Positions 17,619 to 28,715 of a stretch of DNA of 64,000 bases are shown piece by piece. Source of the stretch: Proteus terrae (GTDB lineage Bacteria; Pseudomonadota; Gammaproteobacteria; Enterobacterales; Enterobacteriaceae); NCBI RefSeq assembly GCF_003144325.1, contig NZ_PENS01000001.1, forward strand, positions 310,001-374,000, in the 5' to 3' direction. Each line of letters starts with the position of its first letter. Within the stretch, counting starts at the first letter, position 1. A program made the translations under genes and the position numbers. The notes under the pieces are model-generated. The model searched no databases, had not been told where the DNA came from, and worked only from the letters and a program-made list of their open reading frames with translations.

Positions 17619-19328
17619 ATGAAAACAATAAAACAATTTTTCTATTTAGTTTCACCTTTTTGGGGGCGGCGCGCCGCCCTTTACTGCTGGTTTCTATTGA
17701 TAGTCTCTTTGACCTTAACCCTGTCATCCGTCTGGTTTAACGTCAAAATGAATGAATGGAATGGTAGTTTCTATAACGCATTACAACAACTTGATGGACA
17801 AGCGCTCTACAAGCTTCTTCAACAATTTGTCATTATTATCGCAGGATTAATTACTGTTGTAGTAATGGGCGATTTCTTACGCCAAAAAATGGTTATTCGC
17901 TGGCGCGAAGGCATGACTGAACAAGTGCTCGATCGCTGGTTATCAAAAAACAGTAAACACTACATGTTAAGGCTGACATCTCAAGAGCCTGATAACCCCG
18001 ATCAGCGTATTGCAGAAGATATTCGTTTACTGATCGAATCAACAATGCGTTTAACTGTCACATTTTTGCACTCGTTACTCACGCTTATCTCTTTTGCCAC
18101 TATTCTTTGGTCACTGTCTGGCGCTATATCCTTCACATTAGGAGGAAGTGAGTGGACAATTCCAGGGTATATGTTCTGGGCTTGTATTATCTATACCATT
18201 ATCGGGATAACCATTACGCAATTTATTGGCTCACCCTTGCGTAAGATTAATATGGATAAACAGCGCAAAGAGGCTGATTACCGTACTGCTCTCATCACCC
18301 GTAAACAACATGGCGATGCAATTGCAGGTCAGCGTGGTGAAATCAGTGATCGCAACGAATTAATGGACCGCTTTTTAGGGGTTATTCGTAACTGGAATAA
18401 CCTTATCCGCTACGAGAGAAATCTTGCATTCTTCACTGTCGGCTATCAACAAGCCACTGCAATGGCACCGATTATTTTTGCCTTACCTAAATTCCTTGCT
18501 GGCGAATTAATGCTAGGAGGATTAATGCAATTAAGACAAGCATTCTCTAGTGTTGCAGGTGCATTAAGCTGGTTTATTTTCTCGTATAAAGAGATTGCCG
18601 CATGGCAAGCAACAGTGACACGTCTTTATAATTTTGTGGTGCTTTTAGAGCACGATCATGAACCAGAAGTCGCTGATTTAAACGATAAACAGACTAAATT
18701 AAAAGCTAATCTTTCTCTGTTTATGCAAGATGACAGCCTGTTAATCCAAGATATTAACTTCTCTGTAAAAGCGGGTGAATTAACCGTTATTGAAGGTTGC
18801 TCTGGTTTAGGTAAATCAACACTGCTTAGAGCACTAAGTGGGCATTGGCCTTATTTTAAAGGGGAAATTCAACGTTCACCAAATGTGTGTTGGATCCCAC
18901 AGCGTATGTATCTGCCTTTTGCTCGTTTAGACAGTTTGCTCGCTTATCCTTGTCAGCCTAATCAATTCTCCACTAAAGAGTATGAAGAAGCACTTCATTT
19001 GGTGGGTTTAGACAAAATAAAAAATCAACTTTCACTTGAAACGGATTGGACAACACGTCTATCAGGCGGTGAGCAACAACGTCTTATTTTTGCTCGTTTA
19101 TTGCTCAATAAACCTGATCTTATTTTATTAGATGAAACCACCTCTGCACTTGATGAACAAAATGCATTAAACATGTTGCAGTTACTAAAACAACATCTGC
19201 CAACCGCGGGTATTGCGTTAGTCAGCCACCAGCGCTTTACACATGTGATTGCAGATAATGTGATTTCACTCAAAGCCCCTACCGTGTCCTCCTCTCAACC
19301 TGCTGGAGTTACCGAATATGTATCGTAA
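17619..19328 (+). CDS. yddA: YddA-type inner-membrane ABC transporter (half-transporter)
   Basis: This 569-aa protein fuses a membrane domain of the SbmA/BacA-related ABC_membrane_2 type (about residues 1-340) to a C-terminal ATPase. The ATPase has Walker A GCSGLGKSTLL, signature LSGGEQQRLIFARLLL and Walker B LILLDETTSALDE. It should act as a homodimer. Its E. coli relative YddA has no proven substrate; in the Fus system the related protein (FusD) is thought to handle products of protease cleavage. The stop overlaps the protease start by 11 bp, so the two are coupled. In E. coli the order is yddA-yddB-pqqL; here the receptor comes first. Confidence 0.88.
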   Translation: MKTIKQFFYLVSPFWGRRAALYCWFLLIVSLTLTLSSVWFNVKMNEWNGSFYNALQQLDGQALYKLLQQFVIIIAGLITVVVMGDFLRQKMVIRWREGMTEQVLDRWLSKNSKHYMLRLTSQEPDNPDQRIAEDIRLLIESTMRLTVTFLHSLLTLISFATILWSLSGAISFTLGGSEWTIPGYMFWACIIYTIIGITITQFIGSPLRKINMDKQRKEADYRTALITRKQHGDAIAGQRGEISDRNELMDRFLGVIRNWNNLIRYERNLAFFTVGYQQATAMAPIIFALPKFLAGELMLGGLMQLRQAFSSVAGALSWFIFSYKEIAAWQATVTRLYNFVVLLEHDHEPEVADLNDKQTKLKANLSLFMQDDSLLIQDINFSVKAGELTVIEGCSGLGKSTLLRALSGHWPYFKGEIQRSPNVCWIPQRMYLPFARLDSLLAYPCQPNQFSTKEYEEALHLVGLDKIKNQLSLETDWTTRLSGGEQQRLIFARLLLNKPDLILLDETTSALDEQNALNMLQLLKQHLPTAGIALVSHQRFTHVIADNVISLKAPTVSSSQPAGVTEYVS

Positions 19329-22116
19329 ATTACTGATTGTTTCAGTCAGTCTTTCACTTTTAGGGTGTGCGGCAAACACCCCTAATCAAAATGACAAAAG
19401 TACGCTATTACTGCGTCCTGATATTCGCCATTTTACCCTAGATAATGGTTTAGACGTTTACTTACTGCAACGCCCACAAACCGGTGTTGAAATGCGTCTT
19501 TTGGTAAAAAGTGGTTCTGTTCAAGAAGATGAAAAACAGCTTGGTTTTTCGCACTTTACTGAACATATGGCATTTAAAGGTACAACTCATTTTCCGGGAA
19601 CAACAGGCTTTAAACAACTTGAGAGCCTTGGCATGAAATTAGGTAGTCATGTTAATGCCGCGACAAGTTTAAATGCGACGACTTATAAACTGTCATTGCC
19701 AAATGCAAACCCGATCCAAATTAAAACAGGGTTAAAGATTTTATCTGACTGGGCATTTGAAATGACCTTTGACCCTATTGAGTTTGATAAAGAGCGCCCT
19801 GTTATTGTTGAAGAGTGGCGCTTGCGCCAAGGCATTGGTTTTCGTATTAACCGCCAGTTAGAAGAATTGCGTTATTATGGTAGCCGTTATCTAGACCGTG
19901 ATCCTATTGGCGATTTAGAAATCGTTAAACATGGCGATGTGAAAGATGCAAAACGCTATTACGATACTTGGTATCAACCAGAAAGAATGGCATTAGTACT
20001 GGTTGGTAACTTTAATCAGGGCGACGCTATTGCTGATATTAAGCATCTGTTTAACGCTAAAAATAGCGAAAATAAAGGAATTGATGATCCTTCTTGGCAC
20101 AATTTTATTGATCATAAAGATTTACTGGTCAAAACGATTTTCGACAAAGAGCAAGGTTCGCGTATTTTACAGTTCACCTTGCAACGTACTTTGCCAGCAC
20201 CTTTAAATAGTCGCCAAGGTCAATATGAAGATTTAATGGATTCATTATGGCTATCAATTTTAAATCAACGTTTTTCCACTATTGTTGATAATGGCTTAAT
20301 AGCTTCTATTAGCGCTAATGCACAAGGCTCAATGTTAGACTCTCGTCGTTCACAACAATTGATGATTGCGCACCCTAAAGGTAATGATTATCAAGGCGCA
20401 CTAGATATCTTATTTACAGAAGTTCAACGCCTCGCCTCTGTTCCAGTGGCTCAAGAAGAGCTAGATAATGCCCGTAACGCAATGCTAAAGCGCCTAAGCC
20501 AACAAGCTGCGGGTGAAGAGCGTTATGAGCACGATTATTTGGCCAACCAAATCACAACAGCTATTGAATTGGATATGCCAATTCAAACGAAAAAACAGGC
20601 ACTGAATTTAAGCTATCAATTAATCAATAAAGTGACCCCTGAAACATTGTCAGCTTATTTTGCTCAATACCTAAAGCAATCATCACCACGAGTTGCGGTG
20701 ATTGGCCCCGATAATGATGCTAATTTGTTTAATGCAACTAAAGCTACGCAACGTTGGCAAGAAATTAGACAATCAAACCCGGGAGCATTTACCCTAAAAA
20801 CTCAAGCTGTTGTACTCGATATTAAACCTGATCTCACAGGTTCAGTTGTTTCAACGCAATCACTTCCGATTGAAAAAACACAAGAATGGACACTGAGCAA
20901 TAATGTAAAAGTGATTGTGAAAAATGACAGTTATCTCAAAGATAATATTCAAGTTTCACTGCGTATTCCGGGCGGCTCTTCACTTGAAACAAATCAAAGC
21001 TTAGGCATGGTACAATGGGCATTAAAATTACCTGAAGTGAGTGGATACGGTAATTATAATGCGCGTGAGTTAGCGCTATTTACTAAGCAACACCAAATTA
21101 GTTTGCGCCCTTACAGTGAACTGTTATTCCATGGTTTCCGTGGCGAAGCGCCAATTGATGAACTAGAAACCTTGCTAACCTTAATGCATCTAAAAATTAC
21201 GTCTCCACAGTTTAATGGTGAGAAGTTAGAGCAACAGAAGCAAGCCATGGCATTAGGAATTTCAAAAACACCCGTTGAACGCACTTTCTTGGATAAGATC
21301 AATAAAGAAAGCTATCAAAATGGCAATCGTTTAGTGGTTTCTCCGCAAGGTGCTTGGAAACAGTTTACTGCTCAACAATTACAGCAAACAAACCAAATGA
21401 TCTTAGGACAACCTGCTGATATGACATTAGTTATCAGTGGCCCTGTCAATATTAATCAGGTAAAACCTCTGATTGAACGCTGGGTTGCAAGTCTCCCGAC
21501 ACGCTCTGAACGGCGTCTATTCTGGGCAGATCCTGCTATTAATCCAAAGCTGACTTCATTTAGCAAAACATACCCTATCGCAAGCAGTGATAAGAGTATG
21601 GTAAGTATTCAATATGCAGCACCAGCTCAATGGTCACAACAACAAGTACTTACGCTAAATTTACTGGATACAGTGATCAGTCAACGTTTAAGACTCAACC
21701 TACGTGAAAGAGCAGGTGGAATTTATTCACTTGGGTTCTCTGAAATGTTAACGAAAGTGCCTACAAGCTACTATACCGGTCGTTTAAATTTTACAGCATC
21801 ACCTGAACGCGCAGATGAATTAATCACTCTCGCCCGTAAAGTCGTGAATGAAGTTAAGCAGTCAGGTATTACAGAGAAAGAGTTACAAGAGGCCAAAAAT
21901 ATCTGGCTAACTGAAAATTCACAGGTGAATGACAGTGCAAGTTATTGGACAGATGCTCTTGCTCAAGTTGCAACAGATGACCAACAGTATCAGCGTTTAC
22001 TCACTGATCCTGCCATTATAAAAACATTAAGTGTTAACGATATAAACCAAGTTGCTCGCCAGTGGTTAGGTGAAAATGAAAAGGTCTTTAAGTTAACGCC
22101 AGCAACTCAAAAATAA
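19318..22116 (+). CDS. pqqL: PqqL/FusC-like periplasmic M16 zinc metalloprotease
   Basis: This 932-aa protease belongs to the pitrilysin (M16) family, with the inverted zinc site His79-x-x-Glu82-His83 (HFTEH) and a further Glu at 165/166 in VIVEEWRLRQ. The C-terminal inactive-half signature LRERAGGIYS is also present. The N-terminus MYRKLLIVSVSLSLLGCAAN has a lipobox (LLGC), predicting a lipoprotein; Ala at +2 favours the outer membrane. PqqL is not tied to PQQ synthesis in enterics despite its name; related FusC cleaves imported ferredoxin. It overlaps the ABC gene by 11 bp and ends the operon before a terminator. Confidence 0.9.
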   Translation: MYRKLLIVSVSLSLLGCAANTPNQNDKSTLLLRPDIRHFTLDNGLDVYLLQRPQTGVEMRLLVKSGSVQEDEKQLGFSHFTEHMAFKGTTHFPGTTGFKQLESLGMKLGSHVNAATSLNATTYKLSLPNANPIQIKTGLKILSDWAFEMTFDPIEFDKERPVIVEEWRLRQGIGFRINRQLEELRYYGSRYLDRDPIGDLEIVKHGDVKDAKRYYDTWYQPERMALVLVGNFNQGDAIADIKHLFNAKNSENKGIDDPSWHNFIDHKDLLVKTIFDKEQGSRILQFTLQRTLPAPLNSRQGQYEDLMDSLWLSILNQRFSTIVDNGLIASISANAQGSMLDSRRSQQLMIAHPKGNDYQGALDILFTEVQRLASVPVAQEELDNARNAMLKRLSQQAAGEERYEHDYLANQITTAIELDMPIQTKKQALNLSYQLINKVTPETLSAYFAQYLKQSSPRVAVIGPDNDANLFNATKATQRWQEIRQSNPGAFTLKTQAVVLDIKPDLTGSVVSTQSLPIEKTQEWTLSNNVKVIVKNDSYLKDNIQVSLRIPGGSSLETNQSLGMVQWALKLPEVSGYGNYNARELALFTKQHQISLRPYSELLFHGFRGEAPIDELETLLTLMHLKITSPQFNGEKLEQQKQAMALGISKTPVERTFLDKINKESYQNGNRLVVSPQGAWKQFTAQQLQQTNQMILGQPADMTLVISGPVNINQVKPLIERWVASLPTRSERRLFWADPAINPKLTSFSKTYPIASSDKSMVSIQYAAPAQWSQQQVLTLNLLDTVISQRLRLNLRERAGGIYSLGFSEMLTKVPTSYYTGRLNFTASPERADELITLARKVVNEVKQSGITEKELQEAKNIWLTENSQVNDSASYWTDALAQVATDDQQYQRLLTDPAIIKTLSVNDINQVARQWLGENEKVFKLTPATQK

Positions 22117-22160
22117 AAATGACTTAGGTTAAACCGATAAGCCATAAAATTGCTTAAAAT

Positions 22161-22207
22161 AAAACGCCCAGATCGAGTCTGCATATAGTGTGAGATCTGG
22201 GCGTTTA
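22161..22207. terminator. Terminator after the pqqL operon
   Basis: AAAACGCCCAGATC (22161-22174) pairs with GATCTGGGCGTTT at 22194-22206, with a 19-nt loop. It lies 44 bp after the protease stop and faces the convergent DoxX gene. Confidence 0.8.
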
Positions 22208-22266
22208 TTCATCTATTTTAATCAAGTTACAGCAATAACATTCAATTTTATTGACTATTAAATTTA

Positions 22267-22683
22267 TTAATCTTTTTTAACTGCAAAACGGCCACTACCT
22301 AAAAACATCACCGCTATCGCAGCAAATAGGTAAAAGCCAGCACTTTCTGGTGCCCATCCCCCTGTTTTAGGGTTTAATGCAAATAAATCACCAGAATGAA
22401 CCATCAAGACAGCAACAAACATTGTACCTGCTAAAATAAGTGCTGATGCACGAGTAAATAGACCGATAATCAGTAAGATAGGTGCAACCACCTCCCCAAT
22501 CACGGTACCATAAGCAATAAAGGCGGGTAGATTAAAATTAGCTAACATCCCCTGAATACCAGCTAATCCACCCGGTTCCATTTTATGAAGCCCATGTAAT
22601 AACATTAAAACACCAAGAGAAACACGTAATACAAGTTTACCCAAGTCAGAACAGTCAACAAGTTGATTAAATTTATTAATCAT
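22267..22683 (-). CDS. DoxX family membrane protein
   Basis: A 138-aa protein of the DoxX family with four predicted membrane segments (for example LGKLVLRVSLGVLMLLHGL, AFIAYGTVIGEVVAPILLIIG in parts, and the C-terminal AGFYLFAAIAVMFLG). Family members are poorly characterised; some take part in thiol-redox homeostasis. The ATG at 22683 has GGAG five bases upstream, whereas the open frame upstream is unsupported. It is a lone gene divergent from fadH. A second, unrelated-looking DoxX member (yqjF) lies at 29.2 kb. Confidence 0.85.
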   Translation of the reverse strand: MINKFNQLVDCSDLGKLVLRVSLGVLMLLHGLHKMEPGGLAGIQGMLANFNLPAFIAYGTVIGEVVAPILLIIGLFTRASALILAGTMFVAVLMVHSGDLFALNPKTGGWAPESAGFYLFAAIAVMFLGSGRFAVKKD

Positions 22684-22852
22684 AACGTCTCCAAATTGAA
22701 AATAGTGATGTGTATTTTTAATACGTATTAATAGGTACACTACATTATATGATGAAATATTATGAATGAGTGTGATTTTTATTATCACTATTTGTTCTCA
22801 TTAAGTAATCACTTAGATTATTATTGCTTTATAACGTGCTATTCACCTTTTC

Positions 22853-22868
22853 CATGATTAAGATCACA
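22853..22868 (+). promoter_or_regulatory. Possible CRP site upstream of fadH
   Basis: CATGATTAAGATCACA matches the CRP pattern TGTGA-N6-TCACA at 8 of 10 positions, about 85 bp before the fadH start. Catabolite control would suit a fatty-acid degradation gene. Weak evidence. Confidence 0.3.
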
Positions 22869-22920
22869 ACTTATTAACATAATGAACTCTTAATCACTCA
22901 CTTCTCGTTATGCTATAGAT

Positions 22921-22939
22921 ATCTCATCTGACCAGTCTA
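22921..22939. promoter_or_regulatory. Candidate FadR operator before fadH
   Basis: On the minus strand GACTGGTCAGATGAGAT matches the FadR pattern CTGGTC-N-GAY-NNG with the full CTGGTC core. It is 14-32 bp upstream of the fadH start codon, so binding would block the gene. Judged by eye. Confidence 0.5.
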
Positions 22940-22940
22940 A

Positions 22941-24971
<2,031 letters not shown>

Positions 24972-24997
24972 TGGATTATCAATATATTAGCAAAAAA

Positions 24998-25031
24998 GAA
25001 ACCCCACATAAGAATGTGGGGTTCTATTTTT
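24998..25031. terminator. Terminator between fadH and sstT
   Basis: GAACCCCACA...TGTGGGGTTC (24999-25024) is a 10-bp stem with a 6-nt loop, flanked by A-rich and T-rich sequence. It can serve both convergent genes. Confidence 0.8.
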
Positions 25032-25081
25032 TTATTAATTATTATTTTTACTGCACTTCCTGTCTTACTACTTTTAACTAC

Positions 25082-26335
25082 TTACCCATTATTTTTTTCA
25101 GTTAACGGGTTTTCTGTAATACGATTATCTTCTGCAATACAGACTGTTGCAGTAAAAAGAACATCCGTTGCTGAATTTAATGCAGTTTCTGCTGAATCTT
25201 GCAACACACCAATCATGACCCCAACAGCAACAACTTGCATTGCAATATCATTACTAATACCAAACATGCCACAAGCTAATGGAATTAATAGTAATGATCC
25301 TCCAGCAACTCCTGATGCACCACAGGCACAAATTGCAGCAACTAGGCTTAATAACAGCGCAGTTGGGATATCAACAGGCATCCCCAGAGTGTTTACAGCC
25401 GCGAGTGTCAAAATAGTAATAGTGATTGCAGCTCCCCCCATATTGATGGTTGCGCCTAATGGGATGGAAACAGAATAAGTGTCTTCATTTAAATTCATAC
25501 GACGACACATAGCCATATTCACAGGAATATTTGCAGCTGAACTACGTGTAAAGAAGGCGGTTACACCACTTTCACGTAAACAGGCAAAGACTAATGGATA
25601 TGGGTTACTGCGAATTTTCCAAAATACAATTATTGGATTCACAACTAAAGCTACAAACAACATACAGCCAATTAGCACAACAAGAACATGCAAGTAGCCA
25701 GATAAAGCTTCAAAACCTGTTGTTGCTATCGTCGATGACACGAGGCCGAAAATGCCGATAGGCGCTAAACGAATAACAACACGTACCAAGTTTGTCACTG
25801 CATCCGCTAAATCTTGTGTTAAGGCTTTAGTGGTATCACTTGCATGACGTAATGCTAATCCCAGCCCGATAGACCACGCTAGAATACCCATATAGTTACC
25901 ATTGAGAAGCGCATCAACAGGGTTTGCAACCACATTAATTAATACGCCTTTAAGCACTTCAGCGATATTTTCAGGTGGTGACAGTTGTGATTCGTTAACA
26001 ACCAGCGTTAAAACAGATGGGAACATAAAGCTCGCAACAACTGCGGTTAATGCAGCAAAGAACGTTGCTAGCAGATATAAAATTAATACCGGGCGAATAT
26101 TCGATTTTTGCCCTTGACGGTGATTAGCAATCGAAGCCATAACCAGTACCCATACTAAGATAGGTGCTACAGCTTTCAGTGCACTAATAAACAGGGTACC
26201 TAATAGACTCATCATCTTGGCAGCTTCTGGCGCTAACCAAGCAAGTAAGATCCCTGCGACTAAACCAACGAGTATTTGTTTGACGAGGCTTCCCTTAAAA
26301 AACAGGCTGAAGACTCTGGATTGTTGTTTATCCAT
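25082..26335 (-). CDS. sstT: Sodium:serine/threonine symporter SstT
   Basis: SstT imports serine and threonine with Na+ across the inner membrane. It is a 417-aa member of the dicarboxylate/amino acid:cation symporter (DAACS) family. Typical blocks are present: the serine-rich [15 protein letters not shown], the [15 protein letters not shown] motif, and [22 protein letters not shown] near the end. Many hydrophobic helices are evident. The ATG at 26335 gives [10 protein letters not shown]; an upstream ATG at 26374 adds 13 residues without a good ribosome site. A long AT-rich gap lies upstream. Confidence 0.95.
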   Translation of the reverse strand: MDKQQSRVFSLFFKGSLVKQILVGLVAGILLAWLAPEAAKMMSLLGTLFISALKAVAPILVWVLVMASIANHRQGQKSNIRPVLILYLLATFFAALTAVVASFMFPSVLTLVVNESQLSPPENIAEVLKGVLINVVANPVDALLNGNYMGILAWSIGLGLALRHASDTTKALTQDLADAVTNLVRVVIRLAPIGIFGLVSSTIATTGFEALSGYLHVLVVLIGCMLFVALVVNPIIVFWKIRSNPYPLVFACLRESGVTAFFTRSSAANIPVNMAMCRRMNLNEDTYSVSIPLGATINMGGAAITITILTLAAVNTLGMPVDIPTALLLSLVAAICACGASGVAGGSLLLIPLACGMFGISNDIAMQVVAVGVMIGVLQDSAETALNSATDVLFTATVCIAEDNRITENPLTEKNNG

Positions 26336-27070
26336 AGCTATTCCATTACTTAAAATAATATTTAAAAAAGGCATTATTGAGTGTTTGCAATGCCAGTATA
26401 AGGAATTGAATCGCGCTGAAAAGCTGATTATGCAAAATATACAGCATTAACCATTTTTGTTAACAATAAAATAACATAACTGTGATCATAATAGGATTTT
26501 GTTCTTTTTAGTGTACCAATACAAAATGAAAGAAATTATTATTATCAGTAAGTTATACTTAGTTATCTTACTTGTTTTTTATTTTATTTCTCTTCTTTTT
26601 GTTTTTTTTAATCAACTGATAGCCTTTTTTATTAACATTATAACTAACAATTATCTGCTCTGAACCGCCTTGTTTTGAATGAAAAACAAACAAAAAAAGA
26701 TGAACAATATAAACAAGATAACGTTTTATTTTCTCTCAATTAATATTAAAAATTTATCTTTTATGATCTCTATAAAATAGAGAATGCCTTTTGATAATAT
26801 TCATTTTCTTAAGGTTTAATTTAAAAAACTCTCTATTCTGAACTCAAAAAAAGATTAGATGTCTATTTTTCACAATCCAATATCCATGCGTAAGTGGTGT
26901 CGTCATCCAGTTGAAAAATTTTCTGTCTAGTTTTTCCTGATTTTGTTAGAGTGTTGCTGTTTTAAACAATGAAAAATAGACCCTATGAAGTAGAAAACGG
27001 GTAAATAGATTACAACACCTATTGATTTTATATTTACCCCCAAATGACTCAGTTTTAGGAAGCCTTTTAT
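26336..27070. other. Long AT-rich gap between sstT and yqjA
   Basis: These 735 bp hold no gene I can support. They contain a 12-bp perfect inverted repeat with a 97-bp spacer (26861-26981), listed separately, and presumably the promoters of the two divergent genes. In E. coli the interval between sstT and yqjA carries hexuronate genes (uxaCA, exuT, exuR), none of which is present. Confidence 0.6.
26861..26981. repeat. Widely spaced inverted repeat upstream of yqjA
   Basis: GTCTATTTTTCA at 26861-26872 is perfectly complementary to TGAAAAATAGAC at 26970-26981. The spacer (97 bp) is richer in G+C than the surrounding DNA. It could be the closing stem of a structured leader RNA ending about 90 bp before yqjA, or chance in AT-rich sequence. 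Confidence 0.35.
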
Positions 27071-27730
27071 ATGGAAATCGTAAGAGAGCTATTCTTGGCG
27101 CTATGGCATCAAGATTACGAAACCTTAGCTAATCCTTCATTAATATGGATTATCTACATTTTATTATTCACCATACTATTCCTAGAAAACGGAGTATTGC
27201 CCGCAGCTTTCTTACCAGGAGATAGCTTATTAATTTTAGTGGGCGTGTTAATTGCTAAAGATACAATGGATTTTCCATTGACCTTACTTATTTTGACTGC
27301 AGGAGCAAGCCTAGGTTGTTGGTTGGGCTATCTTCAAGGGCGATGGCTTGGAAATACGAAATTAGTACGCAGTTGGCTATCACATCTACCAGAACATTAT
27401 CACCAGCGCGCACATGGGCTTTTTCATCGTCATGGCTTAGCTGCATTACTTATTGGTCGCTTTTTAGCGTTCGTTAGAACATTGTTGCCAACAATTGCCG
27501 GCCTTGCTGGATTGAATAATACTCGCTTTCAGATTTTCAATTGGTTAAGTGGACTTTTATGGGTCGGTATACTGACCACATTGGGTTATATATTAGGTAA
27601 TAGCCCACTATTTCGTCAGTACGAACACCATTTAATGAATATCCTTATGCTATTACCTGTTTGCCTATTAGTTATAGGATTAATTGGTAGCATCTGGGTT
27701 GTTATTAAAAAGAAAAAAGCGAAAGCGTAA
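27071..27730 (+). CDS. yqjA: DedA family inner-membrane protein YqjA
   Basis: A 219-aa DedA-family membrane protein. In E. coli YqjA and its paralogue YghB are needed for proper cell division, drug resistance and proton-motive-force homeostasis, and family members are linked to undecaprenyl-phosphate recycling. The core motif is present: FLENGVLPAAFLPGDSLL followed by GRFLAFVRTLLPTIAGL, which includes the essential acidic and arginine residues. AGGA precedes the ATG at 27071. In E. coli yqjA is followed by mzrA; here there is a terminator and then yqjD, with no mzrA. Confidence 0.94.
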   Translation: MEIVRELFLALWHQDYETLANPSLIWIIYILLFTILFLENGVLPAAFLPGDSLLILVGVLIAKDTMDFPLTLLILTAGASLGCWLGYLQGRWLGNTKLVRSWLSHLPEHYHQRAHGLFHRHGLAALLIGRFLAFVRTLLPTIAGLAGLNNTRFQIFNWLSGLLWVGILTTLGYILGNSPLFRQYEHHLMNILMLLPVCLLVIGLIGSIWVVIKKKKAKA

Positions 27731-27789
27731 GATCTATCAAATAATATAAAGATATTCCGACTGCCATAAAAAGCAGTAAGAAAAATGAC

Positions 27790-27827
27790 AAAGGCCTGTT
27801 TCATTCAATTGAACAGGCCTTTATTTT
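27790..27827 (+). terminator. yqjA terminator
   Basis: AAAGGCCTGTTT (27790-27801) pairs with the complement ending at 27822 and is followed by a T-rich run. It lies 60 bp after the yqjA stop. Confidence 0.8.
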
Positions 27828-27992
27828 ATTTCGCTATACACTCGCCTTAACACCCTCTCATTCTTTTAACTGCGGATATCTATTAAGATTTATCTCTTTT
27901 TTTTACCAATAAGTCATTATTTAATTTCATTAAGCGGTAAAATTAGTCTATTGTTATAAGTATCATGTCTATCTCTATTAAAGGAGTTAATT

Positions 27993-28298
27993 ATGTCTCA
28001 TCAACGTTCAAATGAAGATCTGCGTAGTGAATTGAAATCTCTTGCTGATACTCTAGAAGAAGTGCTGAACTCCTCTGCAGATAAATCCAAAGAAGAAATC
28101 CAAAGCCTGCGTGCAAAAGCAGAATCGGCGATAAAAGGCTCTCGTGCAAAACTTAGCGATACAGGTCGAGAAATTGTCGATAACACCAAAGAAATCGCCG
28201 GAAAAGCAGATAACTATGTTCGTGAAAATCCATGGACAGGTGTCGGTATTGGTGCGGCTGTTGGTGTTGTTCTTGGTGTTCTCCTAGCAAAACGTTAA
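27993..28298 (+). CDS. yqjD: DUF883 ribosome-associated membrane protein YqjD
   Basis: A 101-aa protein of the YqjD/ElaB/YgaM (DUF883) family. E. coli YqjD is a stationary-phase inner-membrane protein that binds ribosomes. The sequence shows a long charged amphipathic helix (about residues 8-75) and a C-terminal glycine-rich membrane anchor ending VGIGAAVGVVLGVLLAKR, the family hallmark. A strong AAAGGAG precedes the ATG. yqjE begins 6 bp after its stop and yqjK overlaps yqjE, forming the yqjDEK operon. Confidence 0.93.
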   Translation: MSHQRSNEDLRSELKSLADTLEEVLNSSADKSKEEIQSLRAKAESAIKGSRAKLSDTGREIVDNTKEIAGKADNYVRENPWTGVGIGAAVGVVLGVLLAKR

Positions 28299-28304
28299 TT
28301 TGTA

Positions 28305-28715
28305 ATGAGTGATACTCAAAGACCACAGGGCCCCGCATCCGGGGTTCTGAATTCTCTCAGTAAAATTGGTGCCATCGTGATAGGCATGGTTGAAACTCGC
28401 CTACGGCTAATCGCCATTGAACTGGAAGAAGAAAAAACTACCCTGATCCAGCTTATTTTAATGTCTGGCGTCACACTGTTACTCACCGCTTTTGGCCTAA
28501 TGAGCCTGCTTATACTGATTTTTTGGGTTATTCCACCTGAATATCGAATTTATGCTTTAGCTATCACAACCGCTACTTTACTTTTCTGTGCACTTATTGG
28601 TGCCATCATGACATTAAGAAAAGCGCGAAATTCCACCTTGTTAGGCGACACTCGCCAACAATTGGAATTAGATAAACGTCTTTTGGAGCAATATCATGAT
28701 GAACAGACAAAATAA
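28305..28715 (+). CDS. yqjE: Phage-holin-family (DUF1469) membrane protein YqjE
   Basis: A 136-aa protein with two hydrophobic helices in the middle (LIQLILMSGVTLLLTAFGLM and the following IYALAITTATLLFCALIG). These are flanked by charged, mostly helical ends, as in the DUF1469 (holin superfamily III) group. No function is proven. It begins 6 bp after yqjD, and its last 20 bp overlap yqjK. Confidence 0.9.
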   Translation: MSDTQRPQGPASGVLNSLSKIGAIVIGMVETRLRLIAIELEEEKTTLIQLILMSGVTLLLTAFGLMSLLILIFWVIPPEYRIYALAITTATLLFCALIGAIMTLRKARNSTLLGDTRQQLELDKRLLEQYHDEQTK

